A stretch of 64,000 nt of DNA from an uncultured Clostridia bacterium (GTDB taxonomy: Bacteria > Bacillota > Clostridia > Christensenellales > Borkfalkiaceae), in contig CANQUN010000006.1 of NCBI GenBank assembly GCA_947627065.1, positions 1 through 64,000 of the forward strand. Direction: 5' to 3'. This document shows positions 52,397-61,908 of the stretch, in pieces (the stretch's first letter is position 1; the number at the start of each line of letters is the position of its first letter). The notes below the pieces were generated by a model. The model was not told where the DNA came from, ran no database searches, and saw only the letters and a list, made by a program, of their open reading frames with translations. The position numbers and the translations under genes are program-made.

Positions 52397-53515
52397 TTAC
52401 TTTTTCTTCCTCTTGCCCGCGGCGGTCTGCGGTTTCTTCCTTTTAGCGGCGGGCGGGTTCTTCGGCCCGGGCAGGTAACGCAGCACGCCGTTGGTTACGG
52501 CCATGAGTTGTTTGTTGGCCTTCATCAGCGTCTTGGGTCTGCCGTTTTCCATAACCACGGTGTCCTCGATGCGGATGCCGAACCGCCCGTTTATGTACAC
52601 GCCCGGTTCAATGGAAAAGATCATTCCGTCGGCAAGGCGGTCGGAACTGCGCGGTCCGACGTAGGGCGCTTCGTGAATGTTGACGCCGATTCCGTGGCCG
52701 AGCGAGTGGGTGAACTGCGTGGGGTAACCCCGAGAAGTGAGCAGTTTGCGGGCAATGCCGTCGGCCTCCGCACCCGTCATGCCGGCGCGGATGTTTTCGT
52801 AAGCGGTGGTGTGCGCTTCGAGCACGGCGGCGTAAGCCGTGCGGAAGGCGTCCGTCGGGTGTCCGAAATATACCGTCCTCGTCATGTCCGAACAATACCC
52901 CTCGTACACGCAGCCGAAGTCCATGAGTATGGGCATGTTTTTCCTGAGGCGCGTCTTGCCCGTCTCGTGGTGGGGAACGGCGGAGTTGGAGCCGAAGGCG
53001 ACGATGGTGTCAAACGACTTGCCCGAAGCGCCCCGCATTCCGAAATTGTATTCGAGGAACGCCGCAACCTCCCTTTCCGTTACGCCCTCGTCCACCACTT
53101 TAAGGGTGTCCATGTAGGCTTTTTCTGCGATATCGGCGGCTTTTTTGACAAGCGCAATCTCCCTTTCGGTCTTTATTATCATGTCCGCCACGATCTCATC
53201 GCCGACGTCCGCAAGTTCGGCGCCGAGGGAGCGGAGGGTGTTTGCCAAGGCCATGGACGTAACCTTAAAGTCCACGCCGAGCACGGCGCCCCCACCGAGC
53301 ATCTCCTTGAGCAAGGAATAATCCGCCCCGGGAACAACCTCTATCCCGCTGTTCCACAGTTTATTGTGCGCCGCGTAATAATAACGGTTGTCAACCACGA
53401 AGATAGTTTTCGATTCGGTCAATATAACGTGCCCGTCCGTCGAATAAAACCCCGTGTAGTACAGCCGTTGCTTGTCGTCTGTAATGAGTACGATCTTCGC
53501 CTTTTCAAATTTCAT
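52397..53515 (-). CDS. M24 family Xaa-Pro aminopeptidase
   Basis: 372 residues, dinuclear metallopeptidase that removes a residue before proline. Metal ligands are visible in MDFGCVYEGYCSDMTRTVYFG, HSLGHGIGVNIHE, FSIEPGVYINGRFG and RIEDTVV. The C-terminus is a Lys/Pro-rich tail (PPAAKRKKPQTAAGKRKKK). The start follows AAGGAGATAGATC. A peptidase of this type upstream of efp is the common Firmicutes order. Confidence 0.93.
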   Translation of the reverse strand: MKFEKAKIVLITDDKQRLYYTGFYSTDGHVILTESKTIFVVDNRYYYAAHNKLWNSGIEVVPGADYSLLKEMLGGGAVLGVDFKVTSMALANTLRSLGAELADVGDEIVADMIIKTEREIALVKKAADIAEKAYMDTLKVVDEGVTEREVAAFLEYNFGMRGASGKSFDTIVAFGSNSAVPHHETGKTRLRKNMPILMDFGCVYEGYCSDMTRTVYFGHPTDAFRTAYAAVLEAHTTAYENIRAGMTGAEADGIARKLLTSRGYPTQFTHSLGHGIGVNIHEAPYVGPRSSDRLADGMIFSIEPGVYINGRFGIRIEDTVVMENGRPKTLMKANKQLMAVTNGVLRYLPGPKNPPAAKRKKPQTAAGKRKKK

Positions 53516-53574
53516 GATCTATCTCCTTATATAAATTGCGGTTTTTAGTGTTGATTTTCGGATTACTCGTATGT

Positions 53575-53700
53575 CGAAGGTTATGATTTTTATGTAACCC
53601 CGTCCTCCGAAAAAACGCCGTATGTGTTTCGGTTTCTCGGGTCTGCCGTCCGCCCAAAGTTACGGATTTTTACATACCCGCACCCTCTGAAAACACGTCT
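53575..53700 (-). repeat. Direct repeats upstream of the Xaa-Pro peptidase
   Basis: Copies at about 53575-53617 and 53656-53697. On the minus strand both read GAGG-N3-G-GGGT, TATGTAAAAATC / TACATAAAAATC, and TAACTT / TAACCTT. One includes an SD-like GAGGG and an ATG followed at once by TAA. Confidence 0.6.
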
Positions 53701-53740
53701 TTTATGTCGCGGATTGGGCAATCACAAACGGCCGAAAACT

Positions 53741-53770
53741 GCCGTTTTTGTGCGATTCAGGGGACTTTTT
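53741..53770 (-). repeat. DR28 copy, intergenic
   Basis: TTGTGCGATTCAGGGGACTT form. Confidence 0.93.
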
Positions 53771-53885
53771 GTGTTTTGCGGCTCGGGAGAATCACGCACG
53801 CGGGTGCGGTTTAACCGTCCCAAAATTCGCCATCAAAACATCTGCATTTTCCAATCGGTCAGACCTATCCAAACCGTCCGATGTT

Positions 53886-54746
53886 TTACCCGACGCGGTT
53901 TAGCACCGAAAGATACATCTCTTTCATCGTTGCGGCGTCCTCGGCCTGCGTTCCGCTCGACTCGCAGACAACCACGGGTTCCAGCCCGCGCTTGACAAGC
54001 GCCTCGGCAAGCGGCGGAAACTCGGGGCCGTACACATTGTCCTCAAATGTCAGGTGCCTGATTTCGCCCTTTTCGGAGTATTGAATCTTGGAAAAATGCA
54101 CGTGGAAATGCTTCATGCGCTCAAACCCGAGTTCGGAAATGAGATAATCGAGCCTCTTTCCGTAATCGGCTTCGGTTTTCAGACTGCCCTGTTCGCGGGC
54201 GTTGACGTGGCCGAAATCCACGGTGGGCACGAACACGCGGTCGATGGCCGAAAGGGCGGCAATCTCCTCCACGGTGCCAATCTGGCCGAGTTTGCCCATG
54301 GTTTCGGGGCAGAACAAAATGTCCTCAAAACCGTTGTCGTAAATCATGTCGCAAAGGGCCTTAACCCGCTCTTTTGTGCGATAAAGGGCACTTTCTCTGT
54401 CCGACTTGCCCTGCGCGGCGGGGTGAAAGACCACGCGGTTTCCGCCCATGGCGCGCACGGCGGCAGCGCTTTCGAGAACGTAGCGGAAGGAATTTTTCGC
54501 CTTGTCCTCCTCGGTGGTGGCAAAGTTTATGTAGTAGGGCGCGTGGACGCTTATGGCAACGCCGGCTTTCCTGAACGCCTCGCCGATCTGCCACGCCTTG
54601 GTTTCGGAAAGGTTGACGCCCCTGCCGAAACTGTATTCGTAACAATCAAGCCCCCTCTCCTTAACCCAGAGGGCGGCCTGTTCGGTGCCCGAATGCCCCT
54701 CGAGGGCGAAAGATTCGGAGTTCCCGCTCGGTCCGAAAAGCGTCAT
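53886..54746 (-). CDS. Endonuclease IV (Nfo)-like TIM-barrel protein
   Basis: 286 residues. AP-endonuclease-2 fold with likely zinc ligands in ISVHAPYYINFA, VVFHPAAQG, CPETMGKLGQ, TVDFGHVNAR, HFHVHFSK and VVCESSGTQAEDA, close to the Nfo set. It probably cleaves at abasic sites, although a sugar isomerase role cannot be excluded from sequence alone. A DR28 copy encodes SALYRTKERVKALC after the second ligand. It overlaps ribF by 4 bp. Confidence 0.82.
   Translation of the reverse strand: MTLFGPSGNSESFALEGHSGTEQAALWVKERGLDCYEYSFGRGVNLSETKAWQIGEAFRKAGVAISVHAPYYINFATTEEDKAKNSFRYVLESAAAVRAMGGNRVVFHPAAQGKSDRESALYRTKERVKALCDMIYDNGFEDILFCPETMGKLGQIGTVEEIAALSAIDRVFVPTVDFGHVNAREQGSLKTEADYGKRLDYLISELGFERMKHFHVHFSKIQYSEKGEIRHLTFEDNVYGPEFPPLAEALVKRGLEPVVVCESSGTQAEDAATMKEMYLSVLNRVG
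54368..54394 (-). repeat. DR28 copy inside the Nfo-like gene
   Basis: TTTTGTGCGATAAAGGGCAC form. Confidence 0.85.
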
Positions 54747-55627
54747 TTTATCACTGCCTCCACGTCCTCCGCAAGCTGCTTTTTAAGAAGCAGAGCAGAA
54801 GCAAATTTTTTCTGTTCCCGCAAGAGCGCGTCGAACGCGACGGTTATCCTGCGGCCGTAAATGTCCCCGTCAAAACCGATGATGTGCGTCTCGCAAAGTT
54901 CCCGAAAGACGCCGAAAGTGGGAGCCGCGCCCACGTTTGTAATCCCGCGGAAAGTGCGCCCCTCAACGGTAACCGTCGTGGCATAAACCCCATTTTTCAC
55001 GCAAATTCGGTCGTTCGGCCACACGAGATTGGCGGTGGGAAAGCCGAGTTTGCGCCCCTCTTTCCGCCCCTCGACGACGGTTCCCGAAACGAAATACGGG
55101 TACGACAGCAGCCGCGCCGCTCCCGCAACGTCGCCCTCGGTTAAGAGTTGTTTTATCAAAGTGGAAGAAATCCGCCTGCCGTCCGCGGTAACGTCGCCCA
55201 CTACCTCGAGCGCGATGCCGCGTGAGGCACAAAACCCTTCAAGCAGGCCGACGTCGCCTCCGCGCTCCCGCCCGAAGCGGAAATCTTCACCGCACACGAG
55301 CCCCCTGACGTCCATCGACGAGGTAAGCCCGAGCAGGAAATCCTCCGCCGACGTATTCATGAACTCGGGAGTAAAATCCACCGCCATCACGGCGTCCGCG
55401 CCGAGGGCGGAAATCGCCTGCGTTCTCTCGCTGAAATTGAGCAAAAGCCGCCCAAATCGCACATTATCGCGCTCATCGTAGGTCATCACGGCGACCTTGG
55501 CGCCCCGTTCGGCGGCCATGGAACAGGCCCTTTTTATAATTTCGCGGTGGCCGAGGTGCACGCATTCGTAACGCCCGAGGCAGACGACCGCCCCCCCGAA
55601 CTTCTCGCCGTAGCCGAAAATCTTCAT
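54743..55627 (-). CDS. ribF: Bifunctional riboflavin kinase / FAD synthetase
   Basis: Makes FMN and FAD from riboflavin. 294 residues. The FAD synthetase half has LGRYECVHLGHREII (nucleotidyl-transferase motif, with Arg-Tyr-Glu instead of the usual FDG/FDGVH), CGEDFRFGRERGGDV and RRISSTLIKQLL. The kinase half has VVEGRKEGRKLGFPTANL and GVYATTV. One clear DR28 copy encodes ERDNVRFGRLLLNFS near residue 60, and a doubtful one lies at 54985. Overlaps truB and the Nfo-like gene. Confidence 0.95.
   Translation of the reverse strand: MKIFGYGEKFGGAVVCLGRYECVHLGHREIIKRACSMAAERGAKVAVMTYDERDNVRFGRLLLNFSERTQAISALGADAVMAVDFTPEFMNTSAEDFLLGLTSSMDVRGLVCGEDFRFGRERGGDVGLLEGFCASRGIALEVVGDVTADGRRISSTLIKQLLTEGDVAGAARLLSYPYFVSGTVVEGRKEGRKLGFPTANLVWPNDRICVKNGVYATTVTVEGRTFRGITNVGAAPTFGVFRELCETHIIGFDGDIYGRRITVAFDALLREQKKFASALLLKKQLAEDVEAVIK
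55442..55470 (+). repeat. DR28 copy inside ribF
   Basis: AAAAGCCGCCCAAATCGCAC form with ATTATCGCG end. Confidence 0.8.
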
Positions 55628-56466
55628 GCGAGGAAACTCCTCATCCGCATTCTGCCGCCCGCGGCCTCGCCCACGCCGACGAACGCGCCGTCGCCGTACA
55701 CGAGAAAAAGCCCCCTTCCTTCAAAGGGCAGCCCCACTCCGTTTTTGAGTTTGAAAAAGTCCTGCCCCCAAAATTCCGCACGCGGAAAGGAAAGCGCCGA
55801 TTCGGTAGGCAGCAAAAAGGAAAACGGGTCGAGCGAGGCGCAGAAGTTTCCCACGGTAACCGCACGCTCCAAAGTGAACACGCCCGCGGCGGTCCTGACA
55901 AGGCGGGTCATGTACGCGCACGTGCCGAGCGCGGCGGCAATGTCGCGGGCAAGCGCGCGGATGTACGTTCCGCCAAGGCAGTCGATTTCAAAGGTGAACG
56001 CGCCGCCCTCATGCCCCACAAGTTCAAGCCGCTCGACGGTTACTTTTTTAGCGGGAATGGAAAATTCCACCCCCTTGCGGGCGAGCCGATAGCCGCGCTG
56101 CCCGTCTATGAGTTTGGCCGAATAGTTGGGCGGAACCTGTTCGATTTCACCCAAAAAGTGGCCTAAAACGCGCAAAATCTCGCTTTCTTCGGGTACGCGG
56201 CCGCCCGTTTTGGTAAAGGCGCCGCCTCGGTCGAGCGTGTCGGTTTCGGACCCGAAGGTGAACTCGGCAACGTAAGTTTTGCGCTTGGAGAGCAGGTAGT
56301 CGAACGCGCGCGTGGCCTTGCCTACGGCAACGGGCAGAACCCCTTCCGCCAGCGGGTCGAGCGTGCCCATGTGCCCGCACTTTTCGCCGAGTTTTCGCTT
56401 GACCTTGGCGACGGCGAGGGCCGAACTCTCCCCTTCTTTCTTGTATATGTTGATGAATCCGTTCAC
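55624..56466 (-). CDS. truB: tRNA pseudouridine-55 synthase
   Basis: 280 residues. INIYKKEGESSALAVAKVKRK, then GTLDPLAEGVLPVAVGKATRA with the catalytic aspartate, YVAEFTFGSETDTLDRGG and YIRALARDIAAALG. Forms pseudouridine 55 in the T-loop. A DR28 copy encodes RVLGHFLGEIEQVP near residue 100. Overlaps the ribF start, as usual in the nusA-infB cluster of Firmicutes. Confidence 0.96.
   Translation of the reverse strand: MNGFINIYKKEGESSALAVAKVKRKLGEKCGHMGTLDPLAEGVLPVAVGKATRAFDYLLSKRKTYVAEFTFGSETDTLDRGGAFTKTGGRVPEESEILRVLGHFLGEIEQVPPNYSAKLIDGQRGYRLARKGVEFSIPAKKVTVERLELVGHEGGAFTFEIDCLGGTYIRALARDIAAALGTCAYMTRLVRTAAGVFTLERAVTVGNFCASLDPFSFLLPTESALSFPRAEFWGQDFFKLKNGVGLPFEGRGLFLVYGDGAFVGVGEAAGGRMRMRSFLA
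56154..56182 (+). repeat. DR28 copy inside truB
   Basis: AAAAAGTGGCCTAAAACGCG form, with the A-core and CGCGCA. Confidence 0.85.
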
Positions 56467-56519
56467 AGATACAACTCCCGTTCAACCTCACAAGTTATTG
56501 CCCCGCTCACCCGAAAATG

Positions 56520-56548
56520 CACGTTTTTGTGAGAAAAAGGCCACTTTT
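56520..56548 (-). repeat. DR28 copy, intergenic
   Basis: TTTTTGTGAGAAAAAGGCCA form, between nrnA and truB. Confidence 0.95.
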
Positions 56549-56549
56549 C

Positions 56550-56700
56550 GATTGCGGCGGCCTCGCCGACAATTATAAAAATCTGTTACGGCGGCCTCGC
56601 CAATCATTATAAAAATAGGCTGCAGCGGGCTTGGCGATTATTATATAATATCGGCTGAGGCAAGACCCGACAGCCATGCCCAAAATCCGACGGCCGCAAA
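56550..56700. repeat. Short tandem repeats between truB and nrnA
   Basis: GGCGGCCTCGCC-RAY-AATTATAAAAAT with TGTTAC/GGCTGC occurs twice and decays in a third copy (about 56555-56650). No gene. Confidence 0.7.
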
Positions 56701-56723
56701 CAAGACCCGAGGCAGGCGATGGA

Positions 56724-57677
56724 TTACAGATACTGCCCGACGGTGTAGACGAGTTTGTCAACCACGTCCTCGTAGTAGCCGTTAATCATGCAGCCGCTGG
56801 CAAGTTCGTGCCCGCCGCCGCCGAACACCGAGGCGACCTCGTGAACGTTGACGTTACCCGACGAGCGGAAACTTATCTTAAACTTCTTGTCCCCCGCTTC
56901 CATTATGCTCACGCCGACCTCGACGCCCGTTATGGTCATGGGGAAGTCGATGAACCCCTCGGTCATGTCCGGCGTGGCGCCCGTTGCGGCAAAGTCCTTC
57001 TCCCTTGTGGAGATAATGGCGAGTTTGCCGTCGTGATAAAACTTGAGCGACGAGACGGCCGCGGCGTAAAGCGCGGCGCGCTCGCGCGGCTGTTCCTTGT
57101 ACATCTTGAACGCCAGCTTGTGCAGGTCCGCCCCCGCGGTAACGAGGTCGCCCGCCACACCGAGGGTGTAAGGATAGACGTTGCTTTGGGTAAAGCACCC
57201 CGTGTCGGTGATGATGCCGAGCAGCAGCAGTTCCGAAATCTGCTTGTCGAGTTTGACGCCGAAGGCGCGCAGGAGCCTGAACACCGTTTCGCAGCACGCC
57301 CCGGCCTCGAGCACGATGTTGGTGCGGGCGTACTTGGTATTGGAAAGGTGGTGGTCAATATTGTACGTTCTGTGGCATCTGAAAAAATCCTTTTGCAGAT
57401 AGCCGAGCATAAGTTCCGTGCTGCAGTCGATTGCAATGTGCACGTCAAACCTGTCCTCGGGCATGGCAAACTCGATCTTCATGGTGTCGGGCAGAAAGAA
57501 AAATTTTTCGGGAACGGGCGAAGCGCAGAACACGGTGGATTTTACGCCCATGCGCTTGAACGCCTCGCACAGCGCCGTCGCCCCGCCGATGGTGTCGCCG
57601 TCGGGACGGACGTGGCAGAATATCGCGGCCGAACTGATCTCCCCCAGATCGCACGCAAGTTCTTTCATTGTCATCAT
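56724..57677 (-). CDS. nrnA: DHH-family oligoribonuclease / pAp phosphatase NrnA
   Basis: 317 residues. Degrades nanoRNA and dephosphorylates pAp. The DHH domain has FCHVRPDGDTIGGATAL, AIDCSTE and TYNIDHHLSNTKYA. The DHHA1 domain ends SVFGGGGHELASGCMI. The start is the first of three close ATGs, eight bases after GAGGAGG. It lies between rbfA and truB, the typical position. Confidence 0.95.
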   Translation of the reverse strand: MMTMKELACDLGEISSAAIFCHVRPDGDTIGGATALCEAFKRMGVKSTVFCASPVPEKFFFLPDTMKIEFAMPEDRFDVHIAIDCSTELMLGYLQKDFFRCHRTYNIDHHLSNTKYARTNIVLEAGACCETVFRLLRAFGVKLDKQISELLLLGIITDTGCFTQSNVYPYTLGVAGDLVTAGADLHKLAFKMYKEQPRERAALYAAAVSSLKFYHDGKLAIISTREKDFAATGATPDMTEGFIDFPMTITGVEVGVSIMEAGDKKFKISFRSSGNVNVHEVASVFGGGGHELASGCMINGYYEDVVDKLVYTVGQYL

Positions 57678-57846
57678 AATAATACCCTCCTCAATGTCAT
57701 GTTCAGGTTAACTATGCGCCCCGTCAATCGAGCCGCCCGACGAGCCGTTCTTGTGCCGTTCGGTAAGCCGTTCGTTACCGTTCGGCGGCCGTTCATCGAA
57801 CCGCCCGTTCGGCCGTAATACAGTCCATTCTTTGGCCGACAAACTC

Positions 57847-57874
57847 AAAAAGTGCCCTTTTTCTCACAAAAACA
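57847..57874 (+). repeat. DR28 copy, intergenic
   Basis: AAAAAGTGCCCTTTTTCTCA form. Confidence 0.95.
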
Positions 57875-57913
57875 GCCTTTTTGCAATTCACCGCCCAACG
57901 GACGGCACAAGCC

Positions 57914-57941
57914 GAAAAGTGCCCTGAATCGCACATTATCT
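57914..57941 (+). repeat. DR28 copy, intergenic
   Basis: AAAAGTGCCCTGAATCGCAC form with ATTATCTC end. Confidence 0.93.
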
Positions 57942-58078
57942 CAATTTTTTCATTTGAACACCGCCGCCGCAGAATCCAACGGCAACAGCCGAGCCACGGG
58001 GACAAATTCCAACGGCTGCAGTCTTACCGCCGCCCGAAAAGCGGCGCACGGTACAACCCAAGCCGCCCGACAGACGCA

Positions 58079-58108
58079 AGAAGTGCCCTTTTTCTCACAA
58101 AAAACGGG
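58079..58108 (+). repeat. DR28 copy, intergenic
   Basis: AAGTGCCCTTTTTCTCACAA form with ACGGG end. Last copy seen in the window. Confidence 0.95.
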
Positions 58109-58202
58109 CCTTTTTGCAATTCACAGTCCCGACGGCCGCCGCCCGAGCCATACAAAAGTACAACCCGAGCCGCACAAAAACACAACCCAAGCGCAGCCCG
58201 CG

Positions 58203-58610
58203 TTACTTTCCGCCGTTACCGGAATTGTCGTCCGAGGTTCCGTCGGGGCCGTCGGCGTTGTCGCCGTAGGTTATGCCGCTGAGCAGTTTGTCTATCTTTG
58301 CGCCGTACTCGTAAGACTCGTCGAGGATGAAATGCAGTTCGGGCACGGCCCTGATGTGCATGCGTGCGCCAAGTTCCTTCCTCACGGCGGGCGCGGCCTC
58401 TTTGAGCGCGGCGAAGGTGGCGGCCTTGCCCTCGGCGGTCCCCGTGAACACGCTTATGTAAACCTTGGCGTGTTTAAGTTCGCCGTCAGGCTCTACGCTC
58501 TGCACCCCGAACATCTCCGTAACGCGCGGGTCCTTGATTCTCGTGGTCAATATATCGTAAATTTGCCTGCGGAATTCCCCCGCGAGGCGCCGCTCGCGAA
58601 CCATCTTCAT
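58203..58610 (-). CDS. rbfA: Ribosome-binding factor A
   Basis: 135 residues. Binds 30S precursors and 16S helix 45. VRERRLAGEFRRQIYDILTT, IKDPRV, AKVYISVFTG, and IRAVPELHFILDESYEYGAKID are family marks. The tail is Asp/Gly/Asn-rich. It starts four bases after the infB stop. Confidence 0.95.
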   Translation of the reverse strand: MKMVRERRLAGEFRRQIYDILTTRIKDPRVTEMFGVQSVEPDGELKHAKVYISVFTGTAEGKAATFAALKEAAPAVRKELGARMHIRAVPELHFILDESYEYGAKIDKLLSGITYGDNADGPDGTSDDNSGNGGK

Positions 58611-58614
58611 TTTG

Positions 58615-61320
58615 TCAGTCCTTCACTTCCTCGGTGATGTAGCACTCGATGAAGTCGCCAATCTTGATATCGTTGAAATTCTCTATGGAAATGCCGCATT
58701 CAAAGCCCTGCTGCACTTCCTTGACGTCCTCTTTGAAACGCTTGAGTTGCAATACGTTGCCCTCGCAGATCATGACGTCGTTGCGGTATATGCGCAACTT
58801 GCCGTTACGCACGATCTTGCCGTCGGTAACGTAGCCGCCCGCGACGGTGCCCACGCCCGTGATGTTAAAGGTGTTGCGCACTTCGGCCTTGCCGAGGTAA
58901 ACGTCCTGGAACTTGGGCGCAAGCAGACCCTTCATGGCCTTCTGCACGTCCTCGATTGCCTCGTAGATTATCTTGTAGAGTTTTACGTCAATGTGCTGGC
59001 GTTCGGCCATGGCCTTGGCGTTGGCGTCGGGACGGACGTTGAAGCCGATGATTACGGAGTTGGAAGAATCGGCAAGGCTCACGTCCGTTTCGCTTATCGC
59101 GCCGACGGCTGCGTGAATGACGTTTACCTTAACCTCGTCGTTGCTGAGTTTGACGAGCGACTGCTTGACGGCTTCTACCGAACCCTGCACGTCTGCCTTT
59201 ATTATGAGGTTGAGGGAAAGTTGCTTGCCCTCGGCAATCTTGTTGAACAGGTCGTCGAGCGAAACCCTCTGGGTCTGGCGGATCATGTCCTCACGTTCTC
59301 TGTTCTTTCTCTCCTGCGCCACGAGTTTGGTGAGTTTTTCCTGCTCCACGGCGTAGATGTTGTCGCCCGCGTTGGGCACGTCCTCAAGCCCGAGGATGGA
59401 AACGGCAGCCGACGGTCCCGCGCTCTTTACGGTGCGTCCCTTGTCGTCTATCATGGCGCGGACGTGGCCGACCACCGTGCCCGCAACAATGTTGTCGCCG
59501 GTGTGAAGGGTGCCGTTCTGGATGAGCACGGTTGCCACGGGGCCTTTGCCCTTGTCGAGTTTTGCTTCTATAATCGCGCCCTTTGCCATCCTGTCGGGGT
59601 TGGCCCTGAGGTCGCGCATTTCGGCAACCAGCTGAATGGTCTCCAGAAGTTCGGGTATGCCCTCGCCGGTCTTGGCGGAAACGGGTGCAAGTATAACGTC
59701 GCCGCCCCAGTCCTCGACGAGAATGCCCTGCTCGGTGAGCTGCTGGCGAATCCTGTCGAGATTGGCTGTGGGTTTGTCTATCTTGTTGGCGGCCACTATA
59801 ATTGCAACGTTTGCGGCTTTTGCGTGATTTATGGCCTCAATGGTCTGGGGCATAACGCCGTCGTCGGCGGCGATTACTATGACGGCAATGTCGGTAACCT
59901 GCGCGCCGCGCGCACGCATGGCCGTGAACGCCGCGTGCCCAGGCGTGTCTATAAAGGTAATCTTTCCGCCCGCGACGGACACCGAATACGCACCTATGTG
60001 CTGGGTTATTCCGCCCGCTTCGCCCGCGGTAACGTTGGTTGAACGTATCTTGTCGAGAAGAGACGTCTTGCCGTGGTCGACGTGCCCCATGACCGTTACG
60101 ACGGGAGGACGGCGGACGAGCGAAGCCTCGTCGTCGTGTTCGTCGCCCGCAAGGTCGATGAGCATATCCTCTGCGGTCTTTTCGAGTTTAAGTTCGAGTT
60201 CCACCCCGATGTCCGCGGCTATGTAGGCGGCGGTGTCAAAGTCGATGGTGTCGTTTATGGTCTTTATTATACCCTCGCGGAAAAGTTTTTTGGTTATCTC
60301 CACCGCCGATATGCCTATCTTTTCGCTTAGCGTCTTGATGGGAATAATCTCGGTTGTGATAACGGCTTTTTCAATCCTTACGGTCTGGGAATTGGACTCG
60401 GTTTTCTGCTTTTTGACGCGCAGTTTTCTGTAACCCGTCTTGTTCTCGTCAAAGTCGTCAACCGAAATCTGCGTCTTGATGAGCGCGCGCTTGTTGACGG
60501 CCTTCTTGTCCTCAAAATTCTTTTCGGTTTTCTTCTTGGCGGTAAAGTTCTTGGCGGGTGCGGGAGCGGGACGCGGCATCTCCGTGTAAACGCGCACCTT
60601 GCCGTCGGCGGGCTTTTTGGCGCCGCCCTGCGCAAACGGCGGTTTGGGCGGAAGAGGCTTGCGTTCCCTTCTCGTGTCGGCCGTGGGAATGTACTCCTTT
60701 TTGACGGGACGCTTGGGAGGCTCTGCGTTGGGATCGGCCTTTCTGACTATGAACGAAGGAAGCTCCGGCTGAGAGGGCTTTTCCGTTCCTTTGGCGGCTT
60801 CGGTTTTTTCATTAGCCGCCTTTTTCTCAGGTTTTTGAGGCTTTTCGGGTTTTTCCGCCGCCTTTTTCTCCTGCGGTTTTTCCTCGGGCACAGGCTCGGA
60901 ATCCACGGCTTCCGCCTTGGCCTCGGCGGGCTTTTCCGCCGCCTCTTCGGCAGCGGGCGCGGTTTTTTCGGCTTTTTCGGCTTTCTCGGCTTTTTCGGCT
61001 TTGGCAGGCTCGGCTTCGGCCTCCTTTTTGGGCTGTTCGGCCTCGGCCGCGGGCGCGGCTTTGTCGGCTTTTTCGGCCTCGGCTATGGGCGCGGCGGGCG
61101 CCTGTTCCGCCGCTGCGGATTCGGCCTCTGCCTCTTCGGCAAACTCTTCAAAGAACTTTTCGTTGAGTTCCTTTGTCCTTTCGCCGATCACGCGGATAAC
61201 GTCGGCAAGGTCCTTTTGCCTGCGCCTTATGTCGGCGAGGACGGAACCAATCTCATCCTCTCCCAAAAGGTTGCCGATGTTTTTGATGTTGTCGAATTGA
61301 ACTTCCTTTTTTTCAGCCAT
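58615..61320 (-). CDS. infB: Translation initiation factor IF-2
   Basis: 901 residues. The N-terminal half (about 1-390) is Ala/Glu/Lys-rich with short [13 protein letters not shown] runs. The GTPase core begins near 400 with [33 protein letters not shown] and NKIDKP, followed by domains II to IV including the fMet-tRNA-binding end ([28 protein letters not shown]). No DR28 copy over 2.7 kb. Confidence 0.97.
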   Translation of the reverse strand: MAEKKEVQFDNIKNIGNLLGEDEIGSVLADIRRRQKDLADVIRVIGERTKELNEKFFEEFAEEAEAESAAAEQAPAAPIAEAEKADKAAPAAEAEQPKKEAEAEPAKAEKAEKAEKAEKTAPAAEEAAEKPAEAKAEAVDSEPVPEEKPQEKKAAEKPEKPQKPEKKAANEKTEAAKGTEKPSQPELPSFIVRKADPNAEPPKRPVKKEYIPTADTRRERKPLPPKPPFAQGGAKKPADGKVRVYTEMPRPAPAPAKNFTAKKKTEKNFEDKKAVNKRALIKTQISVDDFDENKTGYRKLRVKKQKTESNSQTVRIEKAVITTEIIPIKTLSEKIGISAVEITKKLFREGIIKTINDTIDFDTAAYIAADIGVELELKLEKTAEDMLIDLAGDEHDDEASLVRRPPVVTVMGHVDHGKTSLLDKIRSTNVTAGEAGGITQHIGAYSVSVAGGKITFIDTPGHAAFTAMRARGAQVTDIAVIVIAADDGVMPQTIEAINHAKAANVAIIVAANKIDKPTANLDRIRQQLTEQGILVEDWGGDVILAPVSAKTGEGIPELLETIQLVAEMRDLRANPDRMAKGAIIEAKLDKGKGPVATVLIQNGTLHTGDNIVAGTVVGHVRAMIDDKGRTVKSAGPSAAVSILGLEDVPNAGDNIYAVEQEKLTKLVAQERKNREREDMIRQTQRVSLDDLFNKIAEGKQLSLNLIIKADVQGSVEAVKQSLVKLSNDEVKVNVIHAAVGAISETDVSLADSSNSVIIGFNVRPDANAKAMAERQHIDVKLYKIIYEAIEDVQKAMKGLLAPKFQDVYLGKAEVRNTFNITGVGTVAGGYVTDGKIVRNGKLRIYRNDVMICEGNVLQLKRFKEDVKEVQQGFECGISIENFNDIKIGDFIECYITEEVKD

Positions 61321-61324
61321 TTAA

Positions 61325-61645
61325 TTATTTGCCTCCGGTTCTTAATGTAAAATTGTCGTCCAGATTGTCGAGCACGGCCTTGGCGAGGTTCGGCTCGGTG
61401 AGGACGGCCAGCTTGCAGTTTTCCTTGTGCGCTATCTCCGCCACGGGTATCGAACAGACCACCAGCGGGCAGGACAGCCTGCGCGCGAGTTTTTCGGCCT
61501 CGGCGGCGGTGTCCGCCCCGGCAGTGGCGCAAAGCAGCACGAGATAACCCTCTTTGAGCGTGGCGGCGGTGTTCACCCCGGTCCTCAGCGTGCGGGATTT
61601 AAGCGCAAATCCGAGATATCTAAGAGCCTTGCTTGCGTCCTTCAT
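61325..61645 (-). CDS. ylxQ: L7Ae-type RNA-binding protein YlxQ
   Basis: 106 residues from the ATG after GGAAAGGGCC. L7Ae/L30e fold pattern, ALKSRTLRTGVNTAATL, LVLLCATAGADTAAEA and CPLVVCSIPVAEIAH. Probable K-turn RNA binder. It overlaps ylxR by 26 bp and lies four bases before infB. Confidence 0.9.
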   Translation of the reverse strand: MKDASKALRYLGFALKSRTLRTGVNTAATLKEGYLVLLCATAGADTAAEAEKLARRLSCPLVVCSIPVAEIAHKENCKLAVLTEPNLAKAVLDNLDDNFTLRTGGK

Positions 61646-61892
61646 AGGCCCTTTCCATCTCACGGTAAATCTCGTCGGGCACGGGAACTTTGAACACCTT
61701 GCCCAAAAGTTTGCCCCTCGAGAGTTTTTTAACGCAATCGGCGTTGTCGCAAAGGTAAGCGCCCCTGCCCGCCGCCTTGCCCGTAAAGTCGAGCATTATG
61801 TTCCCTTCGGGGGTGCGCACGGCCCTTATAAGAGAAGTTTTGGGCATCTTCTGCCTGCACGCCACGCACATTCTCACGGGTACGTTCTTCAT
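61620..61892 (-). CDS. ylxR: RNA-binding protein YlxR (RnpM)
   Basis: 90 residues. RMCVACRQKMPKTSLIRAVR and GRGAYLCDNADCVKKLSRGK are the YlxR signature. In B. subtilis this protein (RnpM) binds RNase P RNA and modulates it, and rnpB is also present in this window. It sits between nusA and ylxQ in the standard operon. Confidence 0.95.
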   Translation of the reverse strand: MKNVPVRMCVACRQKMPKTSLIRAVRTPEGNIMLDFTGKAAGRGAYLCDNADCVKKLSRGKLLGKVFKVPVPDEIYREMERAYEGRKQGS

Positions 61893-61908
61893 CGTTCACC
61901 CCAAAATC

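Larger units (their letters stand above)
57678..58202. other. Spacer between rbfA and nrnA with three DR28 copies
   Basis: DR28 at 57847-57874, 57914-57941 and 58079-58108. The first and third also share the next 16 bases (CCTTTTTGCAATTCAC). Otherwise degenerate words (CGTTCGGYARGCCGTTCG; CACAAAARYACAACCC). No gene. Confidence 0.7.

Noticed and set aside
54985-55013. Second DR28 copy in ribF
   Set aside because: It resembles the motif (CCCCATTTTTCACGC) but lies on the conserved kinase segment before GVYA and misses several core bases, so I did not count it as a sure copy.
378-58108. DR28 as a simple Rho-independent terminator
   Set aside because: Some versions could fold (CCG-T5 / A5-GG) but the AAA, GAA and TTA core forms cannot, and about 18 copies lie inside genes.
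378-58108. DR28 as an insertion sequence end or mobile element
   Set aside because: No target duplications, no internal sequence, no transposase nearby, and genes keep their normal length at the sites.
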